From Caulobacter sp. (GTDB taxonomy: Bacteria; Pseudomonadota; Alphaproteobacteria; Caulobacterales; Caulobacteraceae): a stretch of 62,758 bases of DNA. Below, one piece after another: positions 18,008 to 27,093 of this stretch. The notes below the pieces were generated by a model. That model did not search any database. It had not been told where the DNA came from and saw only the letters and a program-made list of their open reading frames with translations. The stretch is taken from positions 1 through 62,758 of the forward strand of contig JAHBYC010000002.1 of NCBI GenBank assembly GCA_019636175.1, read 5' to 3'. Each line of letters opens with the position of its first letter. The first letter of the stretch is position 1. The position numbers and the translations under genes are program-made.

Positions 18008-18550
18008 ATGCCCAGACGCCCCCTGCCCACGGCCGAGGAAGCCGCCGCCATTCTGGGCCGGCATCGCACCCGGCCAATGCGCCGTCCGCCGCCCCCCGCG
18101 GGCCGGTCGCTGGCCCCGCTGATCAAGCAGCTGGACGAACGGTTCGGCAAGGGATCGGCCGGCCTGGCCGCGCGCTGGCGGGAGATCGTCGGCGAGACCC
18201 TGGCGCGACACACCGAGCCGGTTCGGGTGGTCAAGGGACGGGCCGGGTCGGCCTCGATCCTGGAAATCCGCGTGGCCGGGCCGGCGGCGGCCATCGTCCA
18301 GCACCAGGCGCCGGAAATACTTTCGCGGGTGGCGATGATGCTGGGCGATCCCTCGCTGGAGAAACTTCGCATCGTCCAGGGGCCGGTCAGGACCGCCGCC
18401 CCCGCCAAGGCCCAGGTTCGGACCCGCCGCAAGGGTCCGCTGGACGCGGCCGCCGAGGCCGAGCTGGCCAAGGGGCTGGAAGCGGCCGAAGAGGGTCCGA
18501 TGAAGGCGGCGCTGTTGCGTCTGGGACGCGAAGTCCTGAGGGACCGTTGA
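18008..18550 (+). CDS. DUF721 / DciA-like protein
   Basis: About 180 residues. The core PLIKQLDERFGKGSAGLAAR and WREIVGETLARHTEPVRVVK matches the DUF721 domain, which in many bacteria is the DciA loader of the replicative helicase DnaB. The C-terminal part (DAAAEAELAKGLEAAEEGPM) is a variable helical tail. ATG at 18008 is the first start giving the conserved N-terminus RPLPTAEEAAAILG. It stands between the YceI gene and a DsbA-like lipoprotein gene and just ahead of smc. The replication role is inferred from the family only. Confidence 0.75.
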   Translation: MPRRPLPTAEEAAAILGRHRTRPMRRPPPPAGRSLAPLIKQLDERFGKGSAGLAARWREIVGETLARHTEPVRVVKGRAGSASILEIRVAGPAAAIVQHQAPEILSRVAMMLGDPSLEKLRIVQGPVRTAAPAKAQVRTRRKGPLDAAAEAELAKGLEAAEEGPMKAALLRLGREVLRDR

Positions 18551-18655
18551 CTCTTGGCCCCCGGCGCCGCATCGCGCCATCCAATTGCCGCCTTCATGCT
18601 GTGATGGGAATCGCCTTCTACTGATCCATCACGCTTTTCGGGGAGCCTCGAGACC

Positions 18656-19273
18656 ATGGGCCTGTTCAACCGCCGCGCCGCCATTGGCGCCTTCGCCGTC
18701 ATCGCCGCCCTGACGCTGGCCGCCTGCGGCAACAAGAGCGGCGGCGGCGCCGTCGATGGCGACATGTCGCTGGGCGATCCCAACGCCAAGGTGAAGGTTG
18801 TGGAGTATGGCTCTCTCAGCTGCGTCCACTGCGCCAACTGGAATCGGGACGTCTTCCCCGACTTCAAGAAGAAGTACATCGACACCGGCAAGGTCTACTA
18901 CACCTTCCGCCCCTTCCAGCTGGGTCCGACGGACACCTACACCTCCGCCGGCGACCTGCTGGGCCGCTGCATGGGCAAGGACAAGTATCTGACGGTGATG
19001 GACGCGCTGTTCCACAGCCAGGTCGAGGCCCTGCAGGGCAGCACCCGCGAGGTAATCATGCGCGTCGGCCGTTCCGGCGGCATGTCGGAAGAGCAGGTCA
19101 CCGCCTGCCTGACCGATGAGAAGGCCATCGTCGCCCAGGCCGACCGGATGACCAGCGGCCGCGCCAAGGAGGTCAAGGCGACGCCGACCTTCTTCATCGG
19201 CGACAACAAGACGGTCGAAAGCGAAATGCCCCTGGCCGAATTCGACAAGATCTACGCCGAACAGGCGAAGTAA
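18656..19273 (+). CDS. DsbA-family thioredoxin-like lipoprotein
   Basis: 205 residues. The lipoprotein signal ends in LTLAAC and a short GSGGG-type linker follows. The thioredoxin-fold domain has the active-site CVHC in [17 protein letters not shown] near residue 60 and the cis-Pro loop as [14 protein letters not shown] near the C-terminus. A helical insertion lies between. This is the layout of DsbA-like oxidoreductases, and anchoring to a membrane is expected. The SD GGGGAG precedes the ATG. smc starts 20 bases after its stop, so the two may share a transcript, an arrangement seen in other Caulobacterales. Confidence 0.88.
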   Translation: MGLFNRRAAIGAFAVIAALTLAACGNKSGGGAVDGDMSLGDPNAKVKVVEYGSLSCVHCANWNRDVFPDFKKKYIDTGKVYYTFRPFQLGPTDTYTSAGDLLGRCMGKDKYLTVMDALFHSQVEALQGSTREVIMRVGRSGGMSEEQVTACLTDEKAIVAQADRMTSGRAKEVKATPTFFIGDNKTVESEMPLAEFDKIYAEQAK

Positions 19274-19293
19274 GCGGGGTCGCGAACAACACC

Positions 19294-22200
19294 GTGCAGT
19301 TCCAGAAGCTTCGTCTCGCGGGCTTCAAGTCCTTCGTCGAGCCGACAGAGTTTCGGATCGAACCCGGACTCACGGGCGTCGTCGGGCCGAACGGCTGCGG
19401 CAAGTCGAACCTTCTGGAAGCCCTGCGCTGGGTGATGGGCGCCAATTCGGCCAAGGCCATGCGGGCCGGCGGAATGGACGACGTGATCTTCAACGGGGCC
19501 GGCATGCGGCCCCAGCGAAGCCACGCCGAGGTCTCTCTGACCATCGACAACAGCGACCTGACCGCCCCGGACCAGTTCAACCAGCATCCGGTGATCGAGG
19601 TGGTGCGCCGCATCGACCGGGGCGAAGGCTCGACCTACCGGATCAATGGCCGCGAGGTGCGGGCCCGGGATGTCCAGCTGCTGTTCGCCGACGCCTCGAC
19701 CGGCGCCAACAGCCCGGCCCTGGTGCGGCAGGGCCAGATCAGCGAACTGATCGCCGCCAAGCCGCAGAACCGCCGTCGCATTCTTGAAGAGGCGGGGGGC
19801 GTCTCGGGACTGCACACCCGTCGCCATGAGGCCGAGCTGCGGCTGAAGGCGGCGGAGACCAACCTCAATCGCCTCGAGGACATCATCCGCGAGCTGGACT
19901 CCAACCTGGGGCGGCTGAAGCGCGAGGCGCGGGCGGCGGAGAAGTACAAGCGGCTGTCGGCCGAGATCCGCGCGCTGCAGAGCGCGGTGCTGTTCAGCCG
20001 CTGGAGCGAGGCGCGCGACACCCTGCAGAGGGTCGAGGCCGAGGCCCACACCGCCGGCGCCCTGGTCGAAAGCACGGCCCGCGAGGCCGCAGCCGCCAAC
20101 ACCGCCGCCATCGCCGCCGAGGAGGCCATCAAGCCCCTGCGCGAGGAGGAGACGGTCAGCGCCGCCATCCTCAACCGGCTGGCCATCGAGAAGGACCGCA
20201 TCGAGCGGGAGGCCGAGGCCGCGGAGTCCGAGGTCGCCCGCCTGACCGCCGAGATCGCCCGCATCGACGCCGACGCCGCCCGCGAGGTGCATATCGTCGA
20301 GGACGCCGCATCGGCGCTGGAGCGGTTGGCCGAGGAGATCGCGCAGGTCGAGGCGCAGATCGCCGCGGCGCCGTCGCGGATGCCGGAACTGGAGGCCGCC
20401 GCCAAGGCCGCCGAAGAGGCCCGGGCCAAGGCCGACGGCGAGGTCGAACGCCTGGCCGCCAGCGTCGCCGCCGACGAGGCCCGCCGTCGCGCCGCCGAGG
20501 CCCGGCTGGAGGACGCGCGCTCGCGGCTGAACCGCACGGTGCGGGCGCTGGAACAGGCCAAGTCCGAACGCGCCGCCATCGGGCCGGCGAATGACCCGGA
20601 GGCGGAGGCCGCCCGGTCGCGGATGACCGCCGCCGAGGCCGAGCTGACCGCCGCCCGCGCCGCCGTCGACGCCGCCGAAGCCGCCCGGGGCGACGCCGCC
20701 CGGGCTGAACAGGCGGCCCGGGACGAGATGCGCAAGCTGGAGGACCAGCTTGGCCGGCTGAAGACCGAGGCCAGGGGCCTGGCCCAGCTGTCCGCGCCTT
20801 CCGCCAAGAACCCCTACCCGCCCGCCCTGGACGCGGTGAAGCCGCAGCGCGGCTATGAGGCGGCGCTGGCCGCGGCGCTGGGAGACGACCTGGAAGCCGC
20901 CCTTGACGCCCGGGCGGTCGCCCACTGGGCCGGACGGGTGCTGGCCGATCCGGCCTGGCCCCAGGGGGCGCAGCCGCTGGCCCCGCTGGTCAAGGCGCCC
21001 GAACAGTTGGCCGCCCGGCTGGCCTTCACCGCCCTGGTCGATCAGGCCGATGGCGCGACGCTGCAGGCGCAGCTGGAGCCTGGTTGCCGGCTGGTGTCGC
21101 GTGAAGGCGATCTGTGGCGCTGGGACGGCTTTGTCGCCCGGGCGGAGGCGCCCCGCGCCGCGGCCATCCGGCTGGAGCAACGCACCCGGCTGGCCGAGGC
21201 CGAAGCCGAGATCGAGCGGCTGAGCCCGCTGGCCGAGGCCGCCGTGGCCAGGGCGAAGGAAGGCCAGGCCGCCTTCAAGGCCGCCGAGGCTCATCTGGCC
21301 ACTGTCCGCGCTGCGCCGCGCGAGATCGAACGGACCCTGGCGGCGGCGCGGGACGCCGTCGAGCGTCTGGATCGGGAGGCCGCGCGCCGCGACGCCCGGG
21401 CCCAGTCGCTGGACGAGACCATCGCCCGGTTCGAGGCCGAGCGGGTCGAGGCCCAAGCCGGGTTCGAGGTGGCCGAAGCCGGCGTCGAGGGCGGCGAGGG
21501 CGGCGACAGCCTGTCGCCGATGCTGGATGAAGCCCGCCGGGGCGCGGCGGCCGCGCGCGAGGCGGCGGCCGTGGCCCGCGCGGCGATGGACGCCGAACGC
21601 CGTGAGCGCGATGGACGGGCCCGGCGACTGGAGGACCTGACCCGCGACCGCGACGACTGGACCCGCCGCAGCGCCGCCGCGTCCCGGCGGATCGAAGCCC
21701 TGGAGCAGGATCGCGGCAAGGCCCATCTGGCCATCGCCGAGGCCCGCGACGCGCCGCATCAGATCGAGGCCCGCCGCGCCAATCTGATGGACGAGTTCTC
21801 GATCGCCGAGGCCCGCCGGGCCAAGTCGAGCGACGCCCTGGCCCAGGCGGAAACGACCCGCGCGGCCAGCGACCGGACCCTGCGGGCGGCCGAAGCCGCC
21901 GCCGCCGACGCCCGCGAGGCCCGCGCCACCCTGACCGCGAGGCTGGACGCGGCGCGGGAGCGTTTTGGCGAGATCGCCGGCAATATCCGGGAAGCGGCCA
22001 GGATGGAGCCCGAGGAGTTGGGCCGCCGGATCGCCGAGGAAGCCATCGCCGTTCCCAAGGACGCCGAAGGCATCGAGGCGCATCTGTTCGCGCTTGAACG
22101 GGATCGCGAAGCCATCGGCGCGGTGAACCTGCGGGCCGAGGAGGAGGCTGTCGAACAGGCCGCCCGGGTCCAGGCGATGAAGACCGAACGCGCCGACCTG

Positions 22201-22740
22201 ACCGGCGCCATCGCCAAGCTGCGCGCCGGGATCGAGGAACTGAACGCCGAGGGGCGTACCCGCCTTCTGGCCGCGTTCGACATCATCAATGGCCACTTCC
22301 AGACCCTGTTCCAGGCTCTGTTCGGCGGCGGCGAGGCCGAGCTGCGCCTGATCGAGAGCGATGATCCGCTGGAAGCGGGGCTGGAAATCTACGCCTGCCC
22401 GCCCGGCAAGCGGCTGTCGACCATGAGCCTGATGAGCGGCGGTGAGCAGGCCCTGACGGCCAGCGCCCTGATCTTTGGGGTATTCCTGGCCAATCCGGCG
22501 CCGATCTGCGTGCTGGACGAGGTCGACGCGCCGCTGGATGACGCCAATGTCGACCGCTACTGCAACATGCTCAACGAGATGCGCAACCGCACCCAGACCC
22601 GTTTCATCGCCATCACCCACAATGCGGTGACCATGAGCCGGATGGACCGGCTGTTCGGGGTGACCATGCCCGAGCGCGGGATTTCCCAGCTGGTCAGCGT
22701 CGATCTGATGCAGGCCGAGGCGCTGGTCGCGGCGGAATAG
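19294..22740 (+). CDS. smc: Chromosome segregation protein SMC
   Basis: 1148 residues. ATPase that organises and resolves sister chromosomes together with ScpA and ScpB. Walker A is GPNGCGKSN near residue 32. Long coiled-coil arms rich in Ala/Glu/Arg surround a hinge at about 505-615 ([19 protein letters not shown]). The ABC signature [13 protein letters not shown] is near 1046 and Walker [19 protein letters not shown] near 1071. The start is GTG at 19294, giving [20 protein letters not shown], the normal SMC N-terminus. scpAB are not in the window. A long open frame on the opposite strand is a codon-bias shadow. Confidence 0.97.
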   Translation: MQFQKLRLAGFKSFVEPTEFRIEPGLTGVVGPNGCGKSNLLEALRWVMGANSAKAMRAGGMDDVIFNGAGMRPQRSHAEVSLTIDNSDLTAPDQFNQHPVIEVVRRIDRGEGSTYRINGREVRARDVQLLFADASTGANSPALVRQGQISELIAAKPQNRRRILEEAGGVSGLHTRRHEAELRLKAAETNLNRLEDIIRELDSNLGRLKREARAAEKYKRLSAEIRALQSAVLFSRWSEARDTLQRVEAEAHTAGALVESTAREAAAANTAAIAAEEAIKPLREEETVSAAILNRLAIEKDRIEREAEAAESEVARLTAEIARIDADAAREVHIVEDAASALERLAEEIAQVEAQIAAAPSRMPELEAAAKAAEEARAKADGEVERLAASVAADEARRRAAEARLEDARSRLNRTVRALEQAKSERAAIGPANDPEAEAARSRMTAAEAELTAARAAVDAAEAARGDAARAEQAARDEMRKLEDQLGRLKTEARGLAQLSAPSAKNPYPPALDAVKPQRGYEAALAAALGDDLEAALDARAVAHWAGRVLADPAWPQGAQPLAPLVKAPEQLAARLAFTALVDQADGATLQAQLEPGCRLVSREGDLWRWDGFVARAEAPRAAAIRLEQRTRLAEAEAEIERLSPLAEAAVARAKEGQAAFKAAEAHLATVRAAPREIERTLAAARDAVERLDREAARRDARAQSLDETIARFEAERVEAQAGFEVAEAGVEGGEGGDSLSPMLDEARRGAAAAREAAAVARAAMDAERRERDGRARRLEDLTRDRDDWTRRSAAASRRIEALEQDRGKAHLAIAEARDAPHQIEARRANLMDEFSIAEARRAKSSDALAQAETTRAASDRTLRAAEAAAADAREARATLTARLDAARERFGEIAGNIREAARMEPEELGRRIAEEAIAVPKDAEGIEAHLFALERDREAIGAVNLRAEEEAVEQAARVQAMKTERADLTGAIAKLRAGIEELNAEGRTRLLAAFDIINGHFQTLFQALFGGGEAELRLIESDDPLEAGLEIYACPPGKRLSTMSLMSGGEQALTASALIFGVFLANPAPICVLDEVDAPLDDANVDRYCNMLNEMRNRTQTRFIAITHNAVTMSRMDRLFGVTMPERGISQLVSVDLMQAEALVAAE

Positions 22741-22765
22741 GCCGCCGCGCGAGAACGGGACCCTT

Positions 22766-23299
22766 GTGGACAGAGCCGACGACAGCCTTCAGATCCGGCC
22801 GGCCTCCAGCAAGGCCGACTACGACGCCTTTGGCCAGGTTTGCCGGCAGTATGTCGACTGGTGCCGCGCCCGATACGCCGACATGGGCTGGTTCGTCGAG
22901 GAGGCCTTCGGCCATCAGTCGCTCGATGCCGAACTGGAGGTCCTGGCCGAGAAATACGGCCCGCCCAACGGCCTGACCCTGATCGCGGTCAAGGACGGCC
23001 AGGTGGTCGCCAGCGGCGCCTGGCGACGCACCTCCGACACCGTCTGCGAACTGAAGCGGCTGTATGTGACCGACGCCGCGCGCGGCCTGGGCCTCGGCCG
23101 CCGGCTGTCGCAGGCCCTGATCGCCTCGGCCCGCGACGCCGGTTTCCGCACCATGCAACTGGACACCGCGCGACGGCTGGTCGAGGCCATCGCCATGTAC
23201 CGGTCGATGGGCTTTGGCGACATCCCGCCCTATCACGCCTATCCCGACCACCTGATGCCGGAACTGGTGTTCATGGAGATGTCGCTGCGGCCGGGGTGA
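22766..23299 (+). CDS. GNAT-family N-acetyltransferase
   Basis: 177 residues. Motif A for acetyl-CoA binding is LKRLYVTDAARGLGLGRRLS followed by QALIASARDAGFRTMQLDTA. A preceding strand LIAVKDGQVVASGAWRR and the late segment AIAMYRSMGFGDIPPYHAYP fit the fold. The gene starts at GTG 22766, 25 bases after smc, and probably belongs to the same transcript. The substrate is not predictable. It ends just before a pair of strong hairpins. Confidence 0.85.
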   Translation: MDRADDSLQIRPASSKADYDAFGQVCRQYVDWCRARYADMGWFVEEAFGHQSLDAELEVLAEKYGPPNGLTLIAVKDGQVVASGAWRRTSDTVCELKRLYVTDAARGLGLGRRLSQALIASARDAGFRTMQLDTARRLVEAIAMYRSMGFGDIPPYHAYPDHLMPELVFMEMSLRPG

Positions 23300-23301
23300 C
23301 T

Positions 23302-23347
23302 AGACCCTTTCAGGTTTTGATGTACGCATCAAAACCTGAAAGGGTCT
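23302..23347. terminator. Perfect 21-bp hairpin with TACG loop
   Basis: AGACCCTTTCAGGTTTTGATG pairs base for base with its complement across a TACG tetraloop. One arm is AT-rich enough that T and A runs fall inside the stem. It lies two bases after the stop of the GNAT gene, between convergent genes. A bidirectional terminator is likely; the exactness of the stem also suits a mobile repeat. Confidence 0.65.
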
Positions 23348-23360
23348 GGAATCAAACATT

Positions 23361-23412
23361 TAGAGCATGTCCGGGCGGGCGAACCGCGTACAATTCGCCC
23401 TGACATGCTCTA
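23361..23412. repeat. Second hairpin, TAGAGCATGTC inverted repeat
   Basis: TAGAGCATGTC (23361-23371) pairs perfectly with GACATGCTCTA (23402-23412). An inner GGGCGAA/TTCGCCC stem continues the fold with a bulge. It follows the 21-bp hairpin directly and precedes the stop of the MerR-ATPase gene. Confidence 0.6.
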
Positions 23413-23419
23413 GGCGCGG

Positions 23420-24439
23420 TCAGGCCATGCCCCGACGCATGACCACCACCCCTTCGGTCCTGGCCCTGACCTGTGGCGAGGCGAGACAGGATTCCAGCGC
23501 CTCGTAGCCCGGAGACCCCGGCCAGGGGGCGACCCGCATCGGCGGGCTGTGGTTGGCCGGACAGAACAGCAGGGCCTCATCCGGTCCGACCGCGGCCAGA
23601 TCCAGCATCGCGGAGGATCGGGTCATGGCGACGACCGGGCGGTCGGGCGCCGCGCGCGTCCTCAGCCAGGCGGCCAGGGCTTCCTGGGTCGCCATGTCCA
23701 GCCCCTGTTCGATCAGGTCGATGACCAGGACCGACGGACCGTCCGACTCAAGATGGCCGACAATCGCCGTCAGGGCGTCAGAGAGGGTCGCCCCCTCCCC
23801 GGCCAGCCAGGCCAGGGCCTGGTCGACCCGCGCCGACAGCGCCGGATCGGAGGCGAGGTCGAGGGCGGCGGCGTCGCGATCAAGCCCGACAAAGACCGCG
23901 CCGGGCAGGGCCTCGGCAATGGCCACGGCCAGACGGGTCTTGCCGCTGCCCAGAGGGCCGGTGAGCCAGGTCAGGGGCGGAACCGGAGCCAGCTCGAACC
24001 GCTCGCCGCCCCAGGGCCAGGGAAGCGCGATCGACAGCGCCATCGCTCCCGCCGGCGCGACCAGCCGGGTCAGATCGGACAGGGCCGGGGCCTGCCCCCT
24101 GGACAGGTCCTGGCGAAGGGCGCGGATCCGCTCGACGGCCTCGCCAAGCTGGCGCATCTGTCCCTGCAGTCGGCCCTGGTGCGCGGCGAGAACAGGTTCC
24201 AGGTCCGCCGGGTCGCCGCGCAGGACCTGACCGGCCTGAGACAGGCTGAGACCCAGCCGGCGCAGGGCGGCGATCTCGGCCGCCAGGGCCATCTGGTCCG
24301 GCCCGTAGGCCCGCCAGCCCGCCTCGGTGCGAAGCGGCGTGATCAGGCCGCGTTGCTCGTAGAGCCGCAGGGCCTTGGCCGAAACGCCCAGCCGCGCCGC
24401 GGCCTCCGAAGGGCTGAAATATCGCTGGTCCGAAGACAT
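23420..24439 (-). CDS. MerR-family regulator fused to a P-loop ATPase domain
   Basis: 339 residues. Residues about 7-75 are a MerR DNA-binding domain (SPSEAAARLGVSAKALRLYE, QRGLITPLRTEAGWRAYGPD), followed by the usual dimerising coiled coil (LQGQMRQLGEAVERIRALRQ). Where metal or drug sensors have a short effector tail, this protein has about 200 residues with a Walker A loop GPLGSGKTRLAVAI near 160 and a Walker B-like strand SVLVIDLIEQGL near 235. It has no ABC signature. The SD GAGGTG precedes the ATG. It is divergent from a cytochrome c' gene, with a MerR-type promoter directed at itself. Function unknown; ATP-dependent sensing is inference. Confidence 0.78.
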   Translation of the reverse strand: MSSDQRYFSPSEAAARLGVSAKALRLYEQRGLITPLRTEAGWRAYGPDQMALAAEIAALRRLGLSLSQAGQVLRGDPADLEPVLAAHQGRLQGQMRQLGEAVERIRALRQDLSRGQAPALSDLTRLVAPAGAMALSIALPWPWGGERFELAPVPPLTWLTGPLGSGKTRLAVAIAEALPGAVFVGLDRDAAALDLASDPALSARVDQALAWLAGEGATLSDALTAIVGHLESDGPSVLVIDLIEQGLDMATQEALAAWLRTRAAPDRPVVAMTRSSAMLDLAAVGPDEALLFCPANHSPPMRVAPWPGSPGYEALESCLASPQVRARTEGVVVMRRGMA

Positions 24440-24468
24440 GATTCACCTCGCTGATGTCAGACGGGCAA

Positions 24469-24499
24469 GTCATGAGAGCGGCCCCAGGGGCCGGGTCAA
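24469..24499 (-). promoter_or_regulatory. MerR-type promoter with 19-bp spacer and dyad
   Basis: Read on the minus strand, TTGACC (24499-24494) and CATGAC (24474-24469) are separated by exactly 19 bases, the over-long spacer typical of MerR-controlled promoters. The spacer contains the perfect 7-1-7 dyad CGGCCCC-A-GGGGCCG at 24479-24493. It would drive the MerR-ATPase gene, starting about 23 bases before its ATG. Confidence 0.45.
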
Positions 24500-24584
24500 G
24501 CCCCGATCAGACCGGGACGATAACGGCTTGCCGTAAGGGGATGCGGTCGGCTTAATGTCCCCACACCTCCACTGGAGCTCCCGT

Positions 24585-25028
24585 ATGAAACGCCTCGCTA
24601 TCGCCGGCCTCGCCCTGGCCTTGACCGCCGGTTCCGCCCTGGCGCTGGACGCCGCATCGCAGATCAAGGCGCGACAGGACGGCATGAAGGGGATCGGAGG
24701 CGCGACCAAGGGCATCTACGACACCCTCAGCGGCGACAAGGACGCGGCGAAGCTGAAGGCCTACGCCGCCCGCATCAACAGCCTGGCGCCTCAGGTGCCC
24801 GGCTGGTTCCCGGCCGGGACCGGGCCCGAGGCCGGGGTCAAGACCGAGGCCAAGGCGGCCATCTGGAGCGACAAGGCCGACTTCAACGCCAAGGCCCAGG
24901 CCTTCGCCACCCAGGCGGCGAAGCTGAACGCGGCCGCCGAGACCGGCGACGCGAACGCGGTGAAGACCGAGTTCATGGCCCTGCGGGGGACCTGCAAGAG
25001 CTGCCACGACAAGTTCAAGGACGACTGA
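24585..25028 (+). CDS. Cytochrome c' (class II c-type cytochrome)
   Basis: 147 residues with a signal peptide (KRLAIAGLALALTAGSALAL) and a four-helix-bundle-like mature part. The haem motif is C-terminal, CKSCH near residue 138, as in class II cytochromes: GTCKSCHDKFKDD. These periplasmic proteins bind NO or other gases or accept electrons. The ATG at 24585 (MKRLAIAG) starts the signal; a longer frame begins at 24555. A cytochrome b561-type gene follows after 8 bases. This pairing is common and suggests that the membrane cytochrome exchanges electrons with it. Confidence 0.92.
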   Translation: MKRLAIAGLALALTAGSALALDAASQIKARQDGMKGIGGATKGIYDTLSGDKDAAKLKAYAARINSLAPQVPGWFPAGTGPEAGVKTEAKAAIWSDKADFNAKAQAFATQAAKLNAAAETGDANAVKTEFMALRGTCKSCHDKFKDD

Positions 25029-25036
25029 GCCTGTCG

Positions 25037-25687
25037 ATGCCGACCCTGATCTGGGATCTGCCGACCCGGCTGTTTCACTGGCTTCTGGCGGCCCTGGTGG
25101 CGTTTTCCTGGTGGTCGCACCACGATCATCTGGACTGGCACCGGATCAGCGGCTTCGCCATCGCGGGGCTGCTGGTGTTTCGTCTGTGGTGGGGCGTCGC
25201 CGGCAGTTCGACCGCCAGGTTCGCCGGCTTCATCAAGGGGCCCGGGGCCATCCTCGCCTATCTGAAAGGCGGGGCGGCCGGCGCGCCCGGCCACAATCCG
25301 CTGGGCGGTCTCAGCGTGGCGGCCATGCTGCTGACCCTGCTGGCGCAGGTCGGTCTTGGCCTGTTTTCGGTGGACGAGGACGGGTTTGAATCCGGTCCGC
25401 TGGCCAAGTACGTCAGCTTTGACGCGGGCCGGGCGGCGGCGGGGGCGCATGAGATCGTCTTCAACATCCTGCTGGGACTGATCGTCCTGCATCTGCTGGC
25501 CATCGGCTGGTACGCGGCGCGGAAGAAGAACCTGATCGGGCCGATGATCACCGGCAGGGGCGTCATGGCCGAGGGTGTCGCGGCGCCATTGATGGCGCCG
25601 CTGTGGAGGCTCCTGGTCGGGCTGGCGCTGGGCGGAGGCGTCTTCGGTCTGCTGCTGTGGCTGGAGAAGACCGGCTCGGCGTTCTGA
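25037..25687 (+). CDS. Cytochrome b561-type membrane cytochrome
   Basis: 216 residues with four to five hydrophobic helices. The N-terminal WDLPTRLFHWLLAALVAF and HHDHLDWHRISGFAIAGLLV are characteristic of the Ni-Fe hydrogenase/cytochrome b561 family, the His residues being haem ligands. A further His pair is in AGAHEIVFNILLGLIVLHLL. It follows the cytochrome c' gene by 8 bases, so both belong to one operon. The likely role is quinol-linked electron exchange with the periplasmic cytochrome. Confidence 0.9.
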   Translation: MPTLIWDLPTRLFHWLLAALVAFSWWSHHDHLDWHRISGFAIAGLLVFRLWWGVAGSSTARFAGFIKGPGAILAYLKGGAAGAPGHNPLGGLSVAAMLLTLLAQVGLGLFSVDEDGFESGPLAKYVSFDAGRAAAGAHEIVFNILLGLIVLHLLAIGWYAARKKNLIGPMITGRGVMAEGVAAPLMAPLWRLLVGLALGGGVFGLLLWLEKTGSAF

Positions 25688-25705
25688 TCAGCCCGTCTCG
25701 GGTTT

Positions 25706-25820
25706 GCGTGCTTCGACACGCGATCCTTGCGGATCGCTACTCAGCATGACGACGAAGGGGTCATTCAAATAATTCGTCATGCTGAGTAGCCTCGCCCTAG
25801 CGAGGCGTGTCGAAGCACGC
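25706..25820. repeat. Four-way-junction (cloverleaf) intergenic repeat, copy 1
   Basis: Outer arms GCGTGCTTCGACACGC (25706-25721) and GCGTGTCGAAGCACGC (25805-25820) pair perfectly. Inside are a left hairpin CGATCC-TTGC-GGATCG, a central 16-bp perfect stem (CTACTCAGCATGACGA at 25737-25752 with its complement at 25774-25789) and a right hairpin CCTCGC-CCTA-GCGAGG. The whole folds as a four-way junction. A second diverged copy is at 34447-34553. Confidence 0.85.
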
Positions 25821-25894
25821 ACCCGGGCTGGACGCCCCCCCGCCCCTTCGGTCATTCTGGCGCAAACAGAAGACGACAAGGCGGGAGGCCTCTC

Positions 25895-27055
25895 ATGAAG
25901 ATCCAGATTACAGGCCTGTTGGGCATATTGCTGCTGGGCGCATCGGGCGCCGCCTTCGGCCAGACCCCCACCCCCGCCGCCGCCCCCACCGCCAACGACT
26001 ATTCCAGGCCCGAGACCTGGCTGTGCCTGCCGGGCCGCGAGGGGGACGCCTGTTCCGCCGACCAGACCGCGACCATCGTCGCCGCCAACGGAGACCTGAC
26101 GGTCCAACCCTTCGAGAAGGCGGCCGATCCCGGCATCGACTGCTTCTACGTCTATCCGACCGTCTCGGCCGACAAGACGCCCAACAGCGACATGACAGCC
26201 AACCGCGAGGAGGAGTCGGTGATCGCCGTGCAGTTCGCCCGGTTCACCAGCGTCTGCCGCCCCTTCGCCCCGCTGTACCGGCAGGTCACCCTGACGGCCT
26301 TGCGGCAGTACATGATGGGCCAGAACCCGGGGGCGGATCGTGAGCTGGCCTATGGCGACGTCAAGGCGGCCTGGGACTGGTATCTGAAGAACGAGAACCA
26401 CGGGCGCGGCGTGGTGCTGATCGGCCATTCGCAGGGCTCAGGCGTCATTCAAGAGCTGGTCAAGCGCGAGATCGACGGCAAGCCGGTGCAGAAGCTGATC
26501 GTCGGGGTGATGCCGATCGGCTCCAATGTGCCGGTCGACGACAAGGGGATGTTCGGATCGATCCCCAGCTGTTCCAAGCTGGGCCAGACCGGCTGCCTGG
26601 TCTCCTATGTCAGTTTCCGCGACAGCCTGCCGCCGCCGCCGACCAGCCGCTTTGGCAAGGTGGCCGAGGCGGGGATGCATGCGGCCTGTGTGAACCCGGC
26701 GGCGCTGGGCGGCGGCAAGGGAACCCCGACCTCCTACCTGTGGAGCGGCGGTCGGGCGCAGTCGGCGGCCGCGCCCAAGCCCTGGGTTGAGGGCAAGGAG
26801 GTGACCACGCCCTTCGTCACCACGCCGGGCCTGCTGAGCACCCAATGCGTCCGCGCCGGCGACTACAGCTATCTGGCGGTGACGACCAACGCCGATCCGA
26901 GCGATCCGCGCACGGACGAGATCGTCGGCGATGTGATGGTCATGGGCGCGCCCGACCCCAACTGGGGCCTGCACCTGATCGACATGAACCACTCGATGGG
27001 CGACCTGGTGGCGATCGTGAAGGCGCAGGGCGAGGCCTGGACGAAGAGCCATTGA
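25895..27055 (+). CDS. DUF3089 exported alpha/beta hydrolase
   Basis: 386 residues with a signal peptide (ITGLLGILLLGASGAAFGQ) and a low-complexity Pro/Ala/Thr linker. The DUF3089 domain begins with RPETWLCLPGREGDACSADQ and includes CFYVYPTVSADKTPNSDM. The nucleophile elbow GHSQGSGVIQELVKREI shows a serine-hydrolase fold. Several Cys suggest disulfides. Homologues are often labelled lysophospholipase-like, but the substrate is not established. The 5' side is the cloverleaf repeat, and the 3' end meets a small convergent gene across a short hairpin. Confidence 0.88.
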   Translation: MKIQITGLLGILLLGASGAAFGQTPTPAAAPTANDYSRPETWLCLPGREGDACSADQTATIVAANGDLTVQPFEKAADPGIDCFYVYPTVSADKTPNSDMTANREEESVIAVQFARFTSVCRPFAPLYRQVTLTALRQYMMGQNPGADRELAYGDVKAAWDWYLKNENHGRGVVLIGHSQGSGVIQELVKREIDGKPVQKLIVGVMPIGSNVPVDDKGMFGSIPSCSKLGQTGCLVSYVSFRDSLPPPPTSRFGKVAEAGMHAACVNPAALGGGKGTPTSYLWSGGRAQSAAAPKPWVEGKEVTTPFVTTPGLLSTQCVRAGDYSYLAVTTNADPSDPRTDEIVGDVMVMGAPDPNWGLHLIDMNHSMGDLVAIVKAQGEAWTKSH

Positions 27056-27063
27056 GCGATGCC

Positions 27064-27082
27064 TCTCCCGCGCGGCGGGAGA
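27064..27082. terminator. Short hairpin between convergent genes
   Basis: TCTCCCG (27064-27070) pairs with CGGGAGA (27076-27082) around five bases, in the 38-base gap between the DUF3089 gene and the convergent flagellar-like gene. There is no T run. Confidence 0.4.
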
Positions 27083-27093
27083 AGAGCCTGATG

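Noticed and set aside
19252-22620. 1122-codon open frame on the strand opposite smc
   Set aside because: It is a shadow of GC-rich codon bias: the smc frame has full SMC domains, while the antisense translation is low-complexity Gly/Leu/Gln/Arg with no domain.
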